Counted from the stretch's first letter, positions 6,494-16,251 are shown. The stretch: DNA of 64,000 nt from [Clostridium] citroniae WAL-17108 (GCF_000233455.1 NZ_JH376430.1:158131-222130), one strand, 5' to 3'. The notes: a model not told the origin generated them from the sequence alone. A program made the numbers and translations.

Positions 6494-8230
6494 TTACATC
6501 ATCTGATCCACCATGGCCATCACGGCTGCTCCCAGGGCCTCTGCCTTTGCCTCCGCATCCTCCATGGAGCTTCCCTTGATCCCGTAGTAGAACTTGATCT
6601 TGGGCTCTGTTCCTGAAGGCCTTACGCAGATCCAGGCGCCGTCATTCAGGTCATAATACAGTACATTGGAGGACGGAAGTCCGGTGGGCTTCACTTCTCC
6701 GGTAGCCATGTCCTTGACGGTGTCTAACTTGTAATCCCTTGCTGAGATAACCTTGTAGCTTCCCACCGCTTCCGGCGTATTGGCCCGCAGTGTCTCCATA
6801 ATGGACTGGATTTTGGCCAGTCCTTCAATGCCGGACAGGCCGATGGACTTCACCGCATCCTTATAGTAGCCGTACTTATCGTACATAGCCACCATGGCAT
6901 CCCACAGGGTCATGCCTTTCTGCTTGTAGTAGGCTGCTGCCTCACACAGCGCTGCCGTGGCCGAGATCGCGTCCTTGTCCCTGGCATAGGTGCCGATGAG
7001 ACAGCCATAGCTCTCTTCCATTCCAAAGAGATAGGTTCCCTGGCCTGTCTTCTCGTTCTTAAGCACCTGCTGTCCAATCCACTTAAAGCCCGTGAGCACC
7101 TCAATGAGCCGGCATCCGTATTCCTTTGCAACCGCATCGATCAGGTTGGTGGAAACTATGGACTTGATCACCTGGCCATCGGCTGGTATCTTACCTGCCG
7201 CCTGCTTCTGGCTGAGCACATACTCGCATAGCAGGGAACCGGACATGTTGCCTGTGAGAGGAATATAATTGCCGGAACGGGCATCCTTTACATATACGCC
7301 CAGACGGTCGGCATCCGGATCTGTTGCCAGAACCAGGTCCGCATCCTTTTCCCTGGCCAGCTTAAGGCCCAGGGCAAATGCTTCCTCGGCTTCCGGGTTG
7401 GGATAACTTACAGTCGGGAAATCACCGTCCGGCAGTTCCTGCTCAGGCACCACATAGACATGGGTAAAGCCGATCTCCTCCATCACTCTTCTGGCCGGGA
7501 TATTACCGGTTCCGTGGAGAGGTGTATACACAATGGTGATCTGGTCCTGCATCTCGTCAATGGCCTTCTGGTTCACAACCTGGGCCTTTACCTGGGCAAT
7601 ATACTTGTCATCAATCTCCTTGCCGATCACCTGGTACTTGCCCGCTGCCGCTGCGGATGCCTCGTCCGTGGTCTTTACCGTGGACAGATCCTCAATGGCC
7701 AGCACCTCATCAGTAACGCCCTTGTCATGAGGCGGTGTAAACTGGGCGCCGTCCTCCCAATATACCTTATAGCCGTTGTATTCAGGCGGGTTGTGGCTGG
7801 CTGTGATGTTGATGCCGGCAATACAGCCCAGCTCCCGGACTGCAAAGGACAGCTCCGGCGTGGGGCGCAGCGACTCAAACTTGTATGCCTTAATACCGTT
7901 GGCTGCCAGGGTCATGGCCGCCTCCATGGCAAACTCCGGTGACATGTGGCGGGAATCATAGGCAATGGCAACACCCTTGTCTGCGCCGCCCTGTTTGATA
8001 ATATAGTTGGCAAGGCCCTGGGTTGCACGCCTTACCACATAAATATTCATACGGTTAATGCCTGCACCGATTACGCCGCGCAGTCCGGCTGTACCGAACT
8101 CCAGATCCATATAGAAACGCTCTTTAATCTCATTCTCATCGCCCTCAATGGCGCGGAGCTCTTCTTTTGTGGCCTCATCAAAATAGGGGTTTGATAACCA
8201 TTCCTGGTATATCTTCATGTAATCTTTCAT
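6494..8230 (-). CDS. pgcA: Phospho-sugar mutase (phosphoglucomutase/phosphomannomutase)
   Basis: A 578-residue member of the alpha-D-phosphohexomutase superfamily, which interconverts glucose-1-phosphate and glucose-6-phosphate (or the mannose equivalents) in the cytoplasm, feeding cell-wall and polysaccharide precursors. The phosphorylated active serine is S145 in TASHNPPEYNGYK; the Mg site is DPDADRLG (D304, D306, D308); the sugar loop is GMEESYG; and the C-terminal phosphate loop is RPSGTEPKIKFYYG. Length and motifs match the Firmicutes PgcA type. The start has GGAGGG upstream. It appears to be transcribed alone, with its own promoter and terminator. The preferred sugar cannot be read from sequence. 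Confidence 0.92.
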   Translation of the reverse strand: MKDYMKIYQEWLSNPYFDEATKEELRAIEGDENEIKERFYMDLEFGTAGLRGVIGAGINRMNIYVVRRATQGLANYIIKQGGADKGVAIAYDSRHMSPEFAMEAAMTLAANGIKAYKFESLRPTPELSFAVRELGCIAGINITASHNPPEYNGYKVYWEDGAQFTPPHDKGVTDEVLAIEDLSTVKTTDEASAAAAGKYQVIGKEIDDKYIAQVKAQVVNQKAIDEMQDQITIVYTPLHGTGNIPARRVMEEIGFTHVYVVPEQELPDGDFPTVSYPNPEAEEAFALGLKLAREKDADLVLATDPDADRLGVYVKDARSGNYIPLTGNMSGSLLCEYVLSQKQAAGKIPADGQVIKSIVSTNLIDAVAKEYGCRLIEVLTGFKWIGQQVLKNEKTGQGTYLFGMEESYGCLIGTYARDKDAISATAALCEAAAYYKQKGMTLWDAMVAMYDKYGYYKDAVKSIGLSGIEGLAKIQSIMETLRANTPEAVGSYKVISARDYKLDTVKDMATGEVKPTGLPSSNVLYYDLNDGAWICVRPSGTEPKIKFYYGIKGSSMEDAEAKAEALGAAVMAMVDQMM

Positions 8231-8289
8231 AAATATACTCCCTCCTGAATGCAGTATTAGGCATAATCTGCCTGCATATTATGCTTAAG

Positions 8290-8295
8290 ATTATA
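8290..8295 (-). promoter_or_regulatory. Probable -10 of the mutase gene
   Basis: TATAAT on the minus strand, 59 bp upstream of the mutase start. The -35 at 17-18 bp is poor (TTCCTT), so only the -10 is proposed. Confidence 0.4.
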
Positions 8296-8345
8296 CTATA
8301 TCAGGCAAAAAAAAGGAAGTACAAGCCTTGATTAATTTACACTAA

Positions 8346-9437
8346 TCACACCCCGCAGTCAGCCTGAAGGCGTTTCAGGAAGTGATTCCTCTGCTGCTGC
8401 TGTTCCTCCAGACCGTGGAGTTTATCAATGTTCCGGCCCGGTATCCATGCCTTATTGGCATTGTAATAAAAGTTCAGCTGTTTCCAGTATTTCTCAGGAT
8501 ACAGGAACAGATAATACAGGCAGGTCAATTCCTGACGGTCCATGGGCAGGATCCGCTCATAGGAGTCCAGCATGGATAATCCCAGGTCCACATTCCATCC
8601 GTGCTTCTCCATGACTTTACGCATGAACCGGTATAGGTCTGAGACCTGGATCCCCAGGTGCATACGGTTATACTCGATAATAGCCGTATAGTTTGGCCCC
8701 ATGAGCACATGATGCTGGTCCAGGTCACCGTGGCACAGGAATGCGGGTTTTTCCCCTGTGCGGTCCGAAGGTACGGCAGTCTGCACCGCCCCCTTTGGTC
8801 CCCTGGGGTTCTTTATCTCCGCTGCCTCCAGGGCATCATACTCGGAATCCACTGCATTCTCCGTCCACAAGCTTCTGATCCCCTGCACCGCCTCCAGGGC
8901 CTGCTCATAAAACATGTTGTAATTTCCAATAACGCAGAGCTCGAATTCGGATTTTTTCCGTTTGCCGCGGATATAATTGCGTGTCCGCTGCATTTCCCTG
9001 TTATGACGCTCCAGTTCTTCCTCCAGGGATTCGGACAGGATGGAGCCCATGCTCCACTCCTCCTTAAATTCCACGGTTCTCAGCTGACCGTGCAGCATGG
9101 CAAGGCGCGACAATGCCTGACGGATTTCAAAGCCGTCTTTTATGTTGCATTCCCTGTCCATAAACCAATCCTTTAGTATGTAGCGCGTTCCGTCTCCTGT
9201 CATTGTCAGAAGGCTTCCCTCTTTATTCCTTATGTACCGGTCAGCCCTAAGGCTTCCCCTGGTATCCAATATCCCCAGAACCTCGTCCTCGAATTCCAGG
9301 CGTTTAACCGTTCCACGGTATTCTTTTAAAAGCCTGCAGCCGTTCCTGGTCTCACAGATCCATGAACCGCGGCCCTTTCTCACTGATATTACATCCATCT
9401 CATACTGCTCTAAGGCTTCCACGTACTTCTCGTTCAT
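8346..9437 (-). CDS. CotS-family (spore-coat, kinase-fold) protein
   Basis: About 363 residues with the aminoglycoside-phosphotransferase/CotS fold: an N-terminal lobe with CRLLKEYRGTVKRLEFE and a C-lobe with the catalytic-loop motif HGDLDQHHVL (about residues 236-245). The following metal-binding position, usually Asp, is occupied by Glu255 (AIIEYNRMHLG), so catalytic activity is uncertain. CotS-like proteins are found in the coats of Bacillus and Clostridium spores, which supports a spore-forming host. The ATG at 9437 is chosen because GGAGGGG lies 7 nt before it; an in-frame start 6 codons upstream has no such site. It is transcribed apart from its neighbours. Confidence 0.8.
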   Translation of the reverse strand: MNEKYVEALEQYEMDVISVRKGRGSWICETRNGCRLLKEYRGTVKRLEFEDEVLGILDTRGSLRADRYIRNKEGSLLTMTGDGTRYILKDWFMDRECNIKDGFEIRQALSRLAMLHGQLRTVEFKEEWSMGSILSESLEEELERHNREMQRTRNYIRGKRKKSEFELCVIGNYNMFYEQALEAVQGIRSLWTENAVDSEYDALEAAEIKNPRGPKGAVQTAVPSDRTGEKPAFLCHGDLDQHHVLMGPNYTAIIEYNRMHLGIQVSDLYRFMRKVMEKHGWNVDLGLSMLDSYERILPMDRQELTCLYYLFLYPEKYWKQLNFYYNANKAWIPGRNIDKLHGLEEQQQQRNHFLKRLQADCGV

Positions 9438-9550
9438 TTTCCAACCCCTCCACACTCTATCCCATCACATTTAGTCGAAACGGGAAGCTGCCGTTTCAGC
9501 TACTTCTAGGGTATGTAAAGAATTGGATGTTTATGACAGATGAGGGCAAA

Positions 9551-9576
9551 GAAAACTGCCACGCAAAGCATGGCAG
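9551..9576 (-). terminator. Terminator of the TRAP/CoA operon
   Basis: On the minus strand CTGCCATGC pairs with GCGTGGCAG (one T-G wobble), followed by TTTTCTTT. It lies 33 bp past the DctM stop and closes the operon that begins at 16193. Confidence 0.75.
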
Positions 9577-9609
9577 CCACCTTATAAAACCATTGAATTT
9601 GCCCATTGG

Positions 9610-10899
9610 TCACATGGACGGCCCATATACCAGATTCGGAAGAAAGAGGATCAGGTCAGGCAGGAAAATGCAGATCAAAAGGGTTCCAAAAATCGCCACA
9701 AATAAGGGCCAGGAGTACTTTGTGGTCTCCTCCACCGGACAGTCCATAATAGAGGAACAGGTATACAGAGCCACGCCCACGGGAGGCGTGGAACAGCCCA
9801 TGGTTACCGTGGTCATCATGATGATTCCAAACTGTACCGGATCAATGCCGTACTGTCTGATGACCGGCAGAAGGATGGGGGTGACGATCAGGGTAATGAC
9901 CGTTGTCTCCATAAACATGCCGCACACAATCAGCATAACAATGATCAGAAACAGCATGACGGTTGGGTTGCTGGTCATGCCTACCAGGAAGGAGGCAACA
10001 TCCTTTGGCAGCTGGTCATACACCACCCCGTAGCTGAAGATCCCGGAAAATGCCAGGACCATGGTAATAACAGAAATATCTTTTACGCTGTCGATCAGGC
10101 ATTCCTTAAATTTCTCCCAGGTCAGCTCCCTGTACACAAATACCCCCACCACCAGGGCATAAAATACGGCAAATGCCCCTGATTCCGATGGCGTCATCAC
10201 TCCGCCCCTGATTAAGACAATCAGGATGACCGGGAAGAGCAGTGCCCAGATACTTTCAATGCAGGCTTTCCCAATCTCCCTGAGGGAGGAGGGCTTTTCA
10301 TGGTCCGGCTTATAGCCGAAATGGCGGGCTGACCAGGATGTGGCTATCATCATAAAAATACACATGATAAAGCCCGGTACAAAGCCTGCGATAAACAGAC
10401 GCCCAATGGATACCTCCCCCACTGTGCCGTAGAGGATCAGGCCCATGGACGGGGGGATGGTGGCCACGATCAGGCCGGACAGGCAGTTGATGGCCGCGGA
10501 CCAGCCCGGGGCATACCCGCGCTTTGTCATCTCCGGCCCCAGGATACGGCACTCCATGGCCGCATCCGCCACAGCCGATCCCGACACGCCGCCCATGAGG
10601 GTGGACAGGACCACGGATACCTGGCCGATGGAGCCATACATGTGTCCTGTCAGAACATTGGCCAGCTTCACCAGCCTGGAGGTAATGCCCGTGTTGTTCA
10701 TCAGGTTTCCGGCAAATATGAACAGTGGGATCGCCAGCATGGTAAAGGACTGGGTGGTGGACAGAGATTTCTGGACCAGGATGGTCCACGGTATCTCCGG
10801 CCTCATGAGGAAAAATATAAATCCTGATATTCCAATTGCAAATGCAACCGGCATGCCTAAAAACAAAAAAATCATAAATATCCCAATTGCGTTTAACAT
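9610..10899 (-). CDS. dctM: TRAP transporter large permease subunit (DctM type)
   Basis: A 429-residue, many-helix membrane protein that forms the translocation path of a tripartite ATP-independent transporter, driven by a sodium or proton gradient. Recognisable segments include GMPVAFAIGISGFIFF near the N-terminus, ANVLTGHMYGSIGQVSVVLSTLMGGVSGSAVADAA, and TPPVGVALYTCSSI near the C-terminus. The start is the ATG at 10899, which overlaps the stop of the small permease by one base (TAATG), showing translational coupling. It works with the DctQ and DctP subunits encoded upstream. The neighbouring CoA-activating enzymes suggest that the cargo is an organic acid. Confidence 0.93.
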   Translation of the reverse strand: MLNAIGIFMIFLFLGMPVAFAIGISGFIFFLMRPEIPWTILVQKSLSTTQSFTMLAIPLFIFAGNLMNNTGITSRLVKLANVLTGHMYGSIGQVSVVLSTLMGGVSGSAVADAAMECRILGPEMTKRGYAPGWSAAINCLSGLIVATIPPSMGLILYGTVGEVSIGRLFIAGFVPGFIMCIFMMIATSWSARHFGYKPDHEKPSSLREIGKACIESIWALLFPVILIVLIRGGVMTPSESGAFAVFYALVVGVFVYRELTWEKFKECLIDSVKDISVITMVLAFSGIFSYGVVYDQLPKDVASFLVGMTSNPTVMLFLIIVMLIVCGMFMETTVITLIVTPILLPVIRQYGIDPVQFGIIMMTTVTMGCSTPPVGVALYTCSSIMDCPVEETTKYSWPLFVAIFGTLLICIFLPDLILFLPNLVYGPSM

Positions 10900-11390
10900 T
10901 ATGCCCTCCGCCCCCAATCCTTTGCAGGTTTTCTGATATCCCTTACAAGCATGCCCGCCGCCGTGGTAAACAGAAGGAGCGCTCCCACAGGAACAGCCAG
11001 GGTGCACCATGCATAGCTGAGCTTTAATGTATTGAACATACGGCTCCAGCTCTGGGACACAAGCAGGAATCCATACACGATCAAAATAAACAGGAACAGC
11101 AACATCATCATATCAAATACGATCCCAAAGAGCTTCTGCACCACCTTTGGCAGCTGATTGGTCAACATATCAATATTAATGAGCCGTCCGGATTTGGCCA
11201 CCACGTCCGCGCCCAGAAAGGTCAGCCATGCAAAGGCCAGCAGCGCAATGTCCTGGGCCCAGTTAATAGGCACGCCTATGGTTCTGGCCACGGCTGAGCC
11301 AAACACCAGGACCGAGATCAGGCAAAGGAGGCCGGCGGCCAGGATCTCTTCGACTTTGAGGGTAATATCCGATATTCTTTTCATTGCCAT
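10899..11390 (-). CDS. dctQ: TRAP transporter small permease subunit (DctQ type)
   Basis: A 163-residue protein with four predicted membrane helices (about 16-36, 48-66, 88-112 and 130-150) and the family motif WLTFLGADVVAKSGRLINIDML. DctQ proteins bridge the large permease and the binding protein. It starts 19 bp after the DctP stop and is coupled to dctM by an overlapping stop/start. Confidence 0.92.
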   Translation of the reverse strand: MAMKRISDITLKVEEILAAGLLCLISVLVFGSAVARTIGVPINWAQDIALLAFAWLTFLGADVVAKSGRLINIDMLTNQLPKVVQKLFGIVFDMMMLLFLFILIVYGFLLVSQSWSRMFNTLKLSYAWCTLAVPVGALLLFTTAAGMLVRDIRKPAKDWGRRA

Positions 11391-11409
11391 CCAAACCTTT
11401 CTGCAATCT

Positions 11410-12510
11410 TTAGTTGGTCTTTCCTATCTCTTTGTAAAGCTGCTCACGAAGTTCCGTATAACCCAATTTCTCATAGGCCGGCTCCACCGCTGTCTTAAAT
11501 GCCTCCACGTCCGGCTCCACAATGGTCAGTCCGGCTTCCACCATCTTTTTCTCACAGTTCTCCGCTTCTGTCAAAACATCTGCTGCACTCTCCGCTCCCA
11601 CTTCCCTTGCAGTGTCCACCAGGATCTTCTGCAGGTCTTCAGGCAGGCTCTTAAACCAGGATTCGCCGCACACCAGGGCCTGAAGAAGCTGGAAGTGGCC
11701 TGTCTTGGTCTGGTACTTGCAAACCTCATAAATTCTGGACGGATAGGTGGATGTATTTTGCGCCTCACAGGCGTCCAGTGCCTTAGACTGAATGCCGTTG
11801 TACACCTCGCCCCACGCCATGGCAATGGGTGTTCCTCCCATGGCTTCAATGGACTCCGTACACACCTCTGCACCAATGGTCCTTACACGCAGCCCCTTTA
11901 AGTCCTCAGGCGTCTTAACTTCCTTATTGGTCATGAAATGCCTGGGCCCGTCATAAAAGTCAAATGCCAGCACCCGGATTCCGTGTTTGTCTGCAAGTTC
12001 ATTCTCCCAGCCCTTAAACGTGTCTGTCTCCGTAATCTTACGGCATTCCTCATAATTATCCGCAAAATATCCCATCATCAGGATGCCCATGTCTTTTACA
12101 TAGGTACCCATCCTGGCCGCATCCGTGTTCACGGCGATCCCTGCCCCCTGGATGGCCTGCTCGATCACGTCCTCGTCATTGCCCAGCTGACTGGAGGGGA
12201 ATACCTCGATTTCCAGGCGTCCGTTGGAATTTTCCTTTACCCGGTCCGCAAGCTTCATATATGCCTGGGTGATCAGGGACTGGTCGGTCTGGGAAGTGGA
12301 GATCTTCAGCGTATAAACCTTGTCGTCAGCGGCAGGCGCAGGTATCTCTGCCTTGCTGTCGCCGGACTGTGCTTCCTCCGCCTTAGCCGCCTCTGTCTTG
12401 GCCGCTTCAGTGGCCGGCGCCTGTGTCACTCCCATACCAGGCATGGAGCCGCATGCTGTGAGCGCTGCCATGGATGCTGCCATTGCTAATGCTAATACGT
12501 GTTTCTTCAT
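11410..12510 (-). CDS. dctP: TRAP transporter substrate-binding lipoprotein (DctP type)
   Basis: A 366-residue extracellular binding protein with a lipobox (AALTACGS, lipidated Cys about residue 20), then a Lys/Ala/Glu-rich linker and the DctP domain. The domain includes GLRVRTIGAEVCTESIEAMGGTPIAMAWGEVYNGIQSKALDACEAQ; the Arg in 'LRVRTIG' is the family's usual carboxylate-binding residue, so the ligand is probably an organic acid. AAGGAG lies upstream of the start. It is the fourth gene of the operon, after three CoA/flavin enzymes. Confidence 0.92.
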   Translation of the reverse strand: MKKHVLALAMAASMAALTACGSMPGMGVTQAPATEAAKTEAAKAEEAQSGDSKAEIPAPAADDKVYTLKISTSQTDQSLITQAYMKLADRVKENSNGRLEIEVFPSSQLGNDEDVIEQAIQGAGIAVNTDAARMGTYVKDMGILMMGYFADNYEECRKITETDTFKGWENELADKHGIRVLAFDFYDGPRHFMTNKEVKTPEDLKGLRVRTIGAEVCTESIEAMGGTPIAMAWGEVYNGIQSKALDACEAQNTSTYPSRIYEVCKYQTKTGHFQLLQALVCGESWFKSLPEDLQKILVDTAREVGAESAADVLTEAENCEKKMVEAGLTIVEPDVEAFKTAVEPAYEKLGYTELREQLYKEIGKTN

Positions 12511-12550
12511 AATTTCCTTCTCCTTTGTTGGATTTATTTCAGAAAGGCTC

Positions 12551-14209
12551 TTAGCCGTTCTTTCGTATGGTTACAGGTTTGTTAAATCTCTCGTCCTTAA
12601 AGGGATGATCCGCACGGTGATGGGATCCCCGGCTTTCTCTTCTCTCCAGGGCGCACCGGGCCATGATCCGCACGGTTGTGAGCATGTGGTAAAGATCGAT
12701 ATTTTCCGGGTATATCTCCTGGCAGGTATCTGCATGCACCATCTCCCCCTCCAGTTCCCCGGCCACATTTAACACCTGGGTAAGCCCATCTTCGGTCCGG
12801 GCCACCAGAAGATTGTCCTGGGCAGCCTTTCTCAGCCGGTTTAACATCCCCATGCAGTCAAGTTTCCGGTGCAGCAGCGCCTTCATCTCCTCCATGTGGG
12901 GATCTCTGAGATGTTCCACATGTTCCGCATGCTGGGTCCTCAGCGCATACTCAGCCGCGCTGGTGCCTGCAATCTCCCCAAACACCTGGCAGGTCACCAT
13001 CATATTGCCCCCCAGGCGGTCCGCTCCATGGGGTCCGCCCGCACACTCGCCCGCTGCGTAAAGTCCCTGTATGGAGGACATGCCCTTTGTATTGATCCGC
13101 ACCCCGCCGTTGATGGCGTGTGCATAACAGGCCACTTCCACCTGGTCCAGCAGCAGATCCACCCCCCGGGATCTTAAATAATCCCTTGCAATGGGCCACA
13201 TGTGGTGGATCCCGCAGTCGTCCTTCAGGCTGTTCACGTATTCATCCGTAATGTGGGAAAAGTCAGCCCTGATCCCTCCCCGCTGTGTGCCGCGCCCATT
13301 CTTGACCGCGGTTTGGACAGCCACTTCCAGGTATTTTGAATCGTCACTGCTGGAAAACGGGAAATGCTTCCTGTGCTCATGCATCACCTGGTCCGGCGTA
13401 AGATTCTGAGGAAGGACCTCCTCAAAGATATCCTTTCCTTCCCGGTCGGACAGCCTTGGTTTTGTCTCCCATATGTATCCGTTGAAAATGTTCACAACGG
13501 GCCAGGAAAAACCCATTCCAATCTGCATAAACTCCATGTTCACCAGGTCTGCCCCCGCGTGGTATGCCATGGAATAACCGCCACCGGTCACATCGCTTGG
13601 ATTCATATTGCGCTCAAACGCCTGACCGCATCCTCCTGAAGCCAGAATGACGGCTTTGGAGTTAATGTATACCATCTCCCGGCCCGCCAGGCCGCAGGCC
13701 CCCACGCAGCAGCCATCCCTGACATACAGACCCATGATAGTGACATCATCCATCACCGTTATATTGGGCCGCGCATGGATCTGGTCCTTCATGGCTCTTA
13801 CCACGGGTTCACCGTGGCCTTTGATCACATGGGTCCTGGGGTAATGGGAAAAACAGCTGCGGAACACATAATACCCCTCATTCTCATGCTCAAACTTCAC
13901 TCCCCACTCTTCCAGCTGCCTTATGGTTTCCGGAGCCCTGGATGCAACAACGGCCGCCAGCTCTTCGTCCGCCATTCCCTGTCCAGCCTCGATGATATCG
14001 TTGTAATGCATCTGCACATCCATGGGAATGGAGACATCCCCTGCATTATATCCCGCCATCTCCGCCACCGGATAACTGGTGGCCCCGGACTCCCCCAAGG
14101 GCTTTTTGCTTGCCAGAAGAACCGAGGTTCCGCAGTCCGCGGCCGCTATGGCCGCCCTGCAGCCGGCGCCTCCGGCGCCGATCACTAAAATGTCGATTGT
14201 TATATTCAT
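12551..14209 (-). CDS. FAD-dependent fumarate-reductase/succinate-dehydrogenase-type flavoprotein
   Basis: About 552 residues of the SdhA/FrdA/AprA/NadB superfamily. The FAD-binding Rossmann motif is DILVIGAGGAGCRAAIAAAD; further family blocks are ASGGCGQAFERNMNPSDVTG, the substrate-cap region, and GLYAAGECAGGPHGADRLGG. A helical C-terminal domain follows. There is no secretion signal, no FMN-binding domain and no iron-sulfur partner gene, so it is probably a soluble cytoplasmic enzyme that reduces or oxidises a carboxylate double bond. The ATG at 14209 is preferred since GGAGAG lies 5 nt before it. It sits between the enoyl-CoA hydratase and DctP genes. The actual substrate is unknown. Confidence 0.85.
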   Translation of the reverse strand: MNITIDILVIGAGGAGCRAAIAAADCGTSVLLASKKPLGESGATSYPVAEMAGYNAGDVSIPMDVQMHYNDIIEAGQGMADEELAAVVASRAPETIRQLEEWGVKFEHENEGYYVFRSCFSHYPRTHVIKGHGEPVVRAMKDQIHARPNITVMDDVTIMGLYVRDGCCVGACGLAGREMVYINSKAVILASGGCGQAFERNMNPSDVTGGGYSMAYHAGADLVNMEFMQIGMGFSWPVVNIFNGYIWETKPRLSDREGKDIFEEVLPQNLTPDQVMHEHRKHFPFSSSDDSKYLEVAVQTAVKNGRGTQRGGIRADFSHITDEYVNSLKDDCGIHHMWPIARDYLRSRGVDLLLDQVEVACYAHAINGGVRINTKGMSSIQGLYAAGECAGGPHGADRLGGNMMVTCQVFGEIAGTSAAEYALRTQHAEHVEHLRDPHMEEMKALLHRKLDCMGMLNRLRKAAQDNLLVARTEDGLTQVLNVAGELEGEMVHADTCQEIYPENIDLYHMLTTVRIMARCALERRESRGSHHRADHPFKDERFNKPVTIRKNG

Positions 14210-14223
14210 TTCCACTCTCCTGG

Positions 14224-15006
14224 TTATTTGCTGAACCGGGGCTGGCGCTTATGGATAAATGCATCCACCCCTTCTGCACAGTCAGGCGTCTTAAAAACCG
14301 TTCTGCTGAATTCCAGATTAGGGTAAAAATTCTCTTCCGTGGTCTTTTGCCACAGCTGTCTTACCCCTTTCTTTATAAGTTTGATCGCCTCAAAGGGTTT
14401 GTCCGCAATGATCCCTGCCATCTCCATGGCAGCCGCCTCCGTCTGCCCCCGGGGCACGACCCTGTTTACCAGGCCGCACTGAAGCGCCTCCCCGGCATCC
14501 AGGATAGTTCCCGTGTAAAGCATCTCATAGGCCTTTGCGATCCCCACATATCTGGCAAGCCGGAACAGCCCGCCGCTCCCCGGAAACACTCCCAGATTGA
14601 TCTCCGGGAGCCCGATCCTGCCTTCCTGGCTCATGATGCGGATATCCGCGGCCATGGCGATCTCGCATCCCCCGCCCAGGGTATTGCCTTCCATGGCCGC
14701 AATAACCGGCTTGTCCAAAAGCTCAATGGCGTCAATTGCCAGGTTTTCGTTCATCAGCTTTTTCCCGATCACATCATCCCACACCTGTGGAAACTCCTTG
14801 ATATCCGCTCCCACACAGAATGCCTTTTCCCCTGCCCCGCGAAGCACCACCACCCGGACCGCATCGTCCTCCTCCAGGCAGTGAAGGGTATCCCTCATCT
14901 GCGCGCTCAGCTTAAGGGTGAGTATGTTGAGCGGCGGGTGGTTGATCGTCACCAGCGCCACATAATCCTGTACCTCTACCTTCAGCAGATCATTTATATA
15001 TTCCAT
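14224..15006 (-). CDS. Enoyl-CoA hydratase/isomerase family protein
   Basis: About 260 residues with the crotonase fold. The oxyanion-hole segments are CVGADIKEF and LGGGCEIA, and both catalytic glutamates are kept (GGGCE and LPEINLG), so hydratase activity is likely. It acts on a 2-enoyl-CoA made in the cytoplasm. The closest well-known context is the crotonobetaine (caiD) type, but other unsaturated acyl-CoAs are equally possible. The ATG at 15006 has GGAGG 9 nt upstream; a GTG at 15015 overlaps the upstream stop and is less likely. It is the second gene of the operon, behind the CaiB-type CoA-transferase. Confidence 0.9.
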   Translation of the reverse strand: MEYINDLLKVEVQDYVALVTINHPPLNILTLKLSAQMRDTLHCLEEDDAVRVVVLRGAGEKAFCVGADIKEFPQVWDDVIGKKLMNENLAIDAIELLDKPVIAAMEGNTLGGGCEIAMAADIRIMSQEGRIGLPEINLGVFPGSGGLFRLARYVGIAKAYEMLYTGTILDAGEALQCGLVNRVVPRGQTEAAAMEMAGIIADKPFEAIKLIKKGVRQLWQKTTEENFYPNLEFSRTVFKTPDCAEGVDAFIHKRQPRFSK

Positions 15007-15011
15007 CCCTG

Positions 15012-16193
15012 TCACTCCTCCATTGTAATGATGCCGTGTTCCCTGTACCTTCTGATGGTCTCCTCATCATAACCCAGGCGTTCCATCAGGCTTTTTGTGC
15101 TCTCCCCCAATTTCGGAGGCAGCTTGCGGATCTTGATATTTTCCCCATCGTAGCGGTTTGCATGTCCTACCACCCGCACATCCCCTGCAACGGGATGGTG
15201 CATGGTCAGGATATTGTCATTGTACCTGACCTGTTCGTCCTCCAGGACCTCCTGGTAATCATTCACAGGCGCGTACCAAATACCGTTTTCATCGAAGATC
15301 TTCTTCCACTCCCCGGTGGTCTTTTTCTTCATCTCCCGGCATACCACGGCATCAAACTCCAATCTGCGCTCCATCTGGTCCCTGGAGGTATATCCGTCCA
15401 GACATCCCGGCGTAAACAGCTCCCTCAGCTTTTCCACCGGAACCAGGGAAAGGGTGATGCAGCCGTCCCCGGTCCTGTACACGCCGTAGGGAGACTGGTG
15501 GAACCTGGTGCTGAGCCCGGTGGTGGGGCGCTCTGTAAACTGTCCTCCGTTGAGATAATATCCCAGGGCTTCCTGCTGCAGATCCAATGCCGATCCCAGA
15601 AGGCTTGCCTCCACCTTATGGCCTTTCCCCGTCCTGGCCCTGTCATAAACGGAGGCCACCACCCCAAGGGCTGCCAGCACTGCCCCATGCTGGTCCACCA
15701 CCGGTGTTCCCACCGGAGAGGGGGCCTCGGGATCGGAGCCGGTCAGGGATACAAGGCCGCTCATGCTCTGGATCAGCAGGTCCTGCCCCGGCTTCTTCAC
15801 ATAGGGACCGGAAGATCCGTAGCCGGAACAGGAACAATAGATAATGCCCGGGTTGATCTTCTTTAGGTCCTCGTATCCCAGTCCCAGCTTTTCCATTACC
15901 CCTGCACGGAAATTCTCGATCACCACATCATACTCCCGTAGCAGCTTGTGGATGATCTCAACCCCTTCCTTACTTTTAAGGTCCACTGCAATTGATGTCT
16001 GGTTGCGGTTGCCCAGCAGAAAAAACATGCTGACCCCTCCCGGGTATGTATTGCATCCTGACCAGGAACGCTCGTAAGCTCCCTTTGGAGACTCCACCTT
16101 CACTACTTCCGCCCCCAGGTCGGCCAGTATCTGCGCTGCCGATGGTCCCTGGAGATAATGTGTGAAGCTTAAGACTTTAACACCTTCCAGCAT
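15012..16193 (-). CDS. Family III (CaiB/BaiF-type) CoA-transferase
   Basis: A 393-residue enzyme that moves CoA between carboxylic acids. It has the family blocks ADLGAEVVKVESPKG near the N-terminus, DVVIENFRAGVMEKLGLGY, and the catalytic Asp167 in GTPVVDQHGAVLAALG, followed by RTGKGHKVEASLL. As the first gene after a strong promoter with operators, it probably performs the committed activation of the acid imported by the TRAP system. GGGAGGG precedes the start. Relatives include carnitine, bile-acid, phenyllactate and oxalate CoA-transferases, and sequence alone does not separate these. Confidence 0.92.
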   Translation of the reverse strand: MLEGVKVLSFTHYLQGPSAAQILADLGAEVVKVESPKGAYERSWSGCNTYPGGVSMFFLLGNRNQTSIAVDLKSKEGVEIIHKLLREYDVVIENFRAGVMEKLGLGYEDLKKINPGIIYCSCSGYGSSGPYVKKPGQDLLIQSMSGLVSLTGSDPEAPSPVGTPVVDQHGAVLAALGVVASVYDRARTGKGHKVEASLLGSALDLQQEALGYYLNGGQFTERPTTGLSTRFHQSPYGVYRTGDGCITLSLVPVEKLRELFTPGCLDGYTSRDQMERRLEFDAVVCREMKKKTTGEWKKIFDENGIWYAPVNDYQEVLEDEQVRYNDNILTMHHPVAGDVRVVGHANRYDGENIKIRKLPPKLGESTKSLMERLGYDEETIRRYREHGIITMEE

Positions 16194-16251
16194 AAGATTC
16201 CCTCCCGTAGTTTATTTTTTCTTTATTATTTTTTTATAGTTGCATAATATG

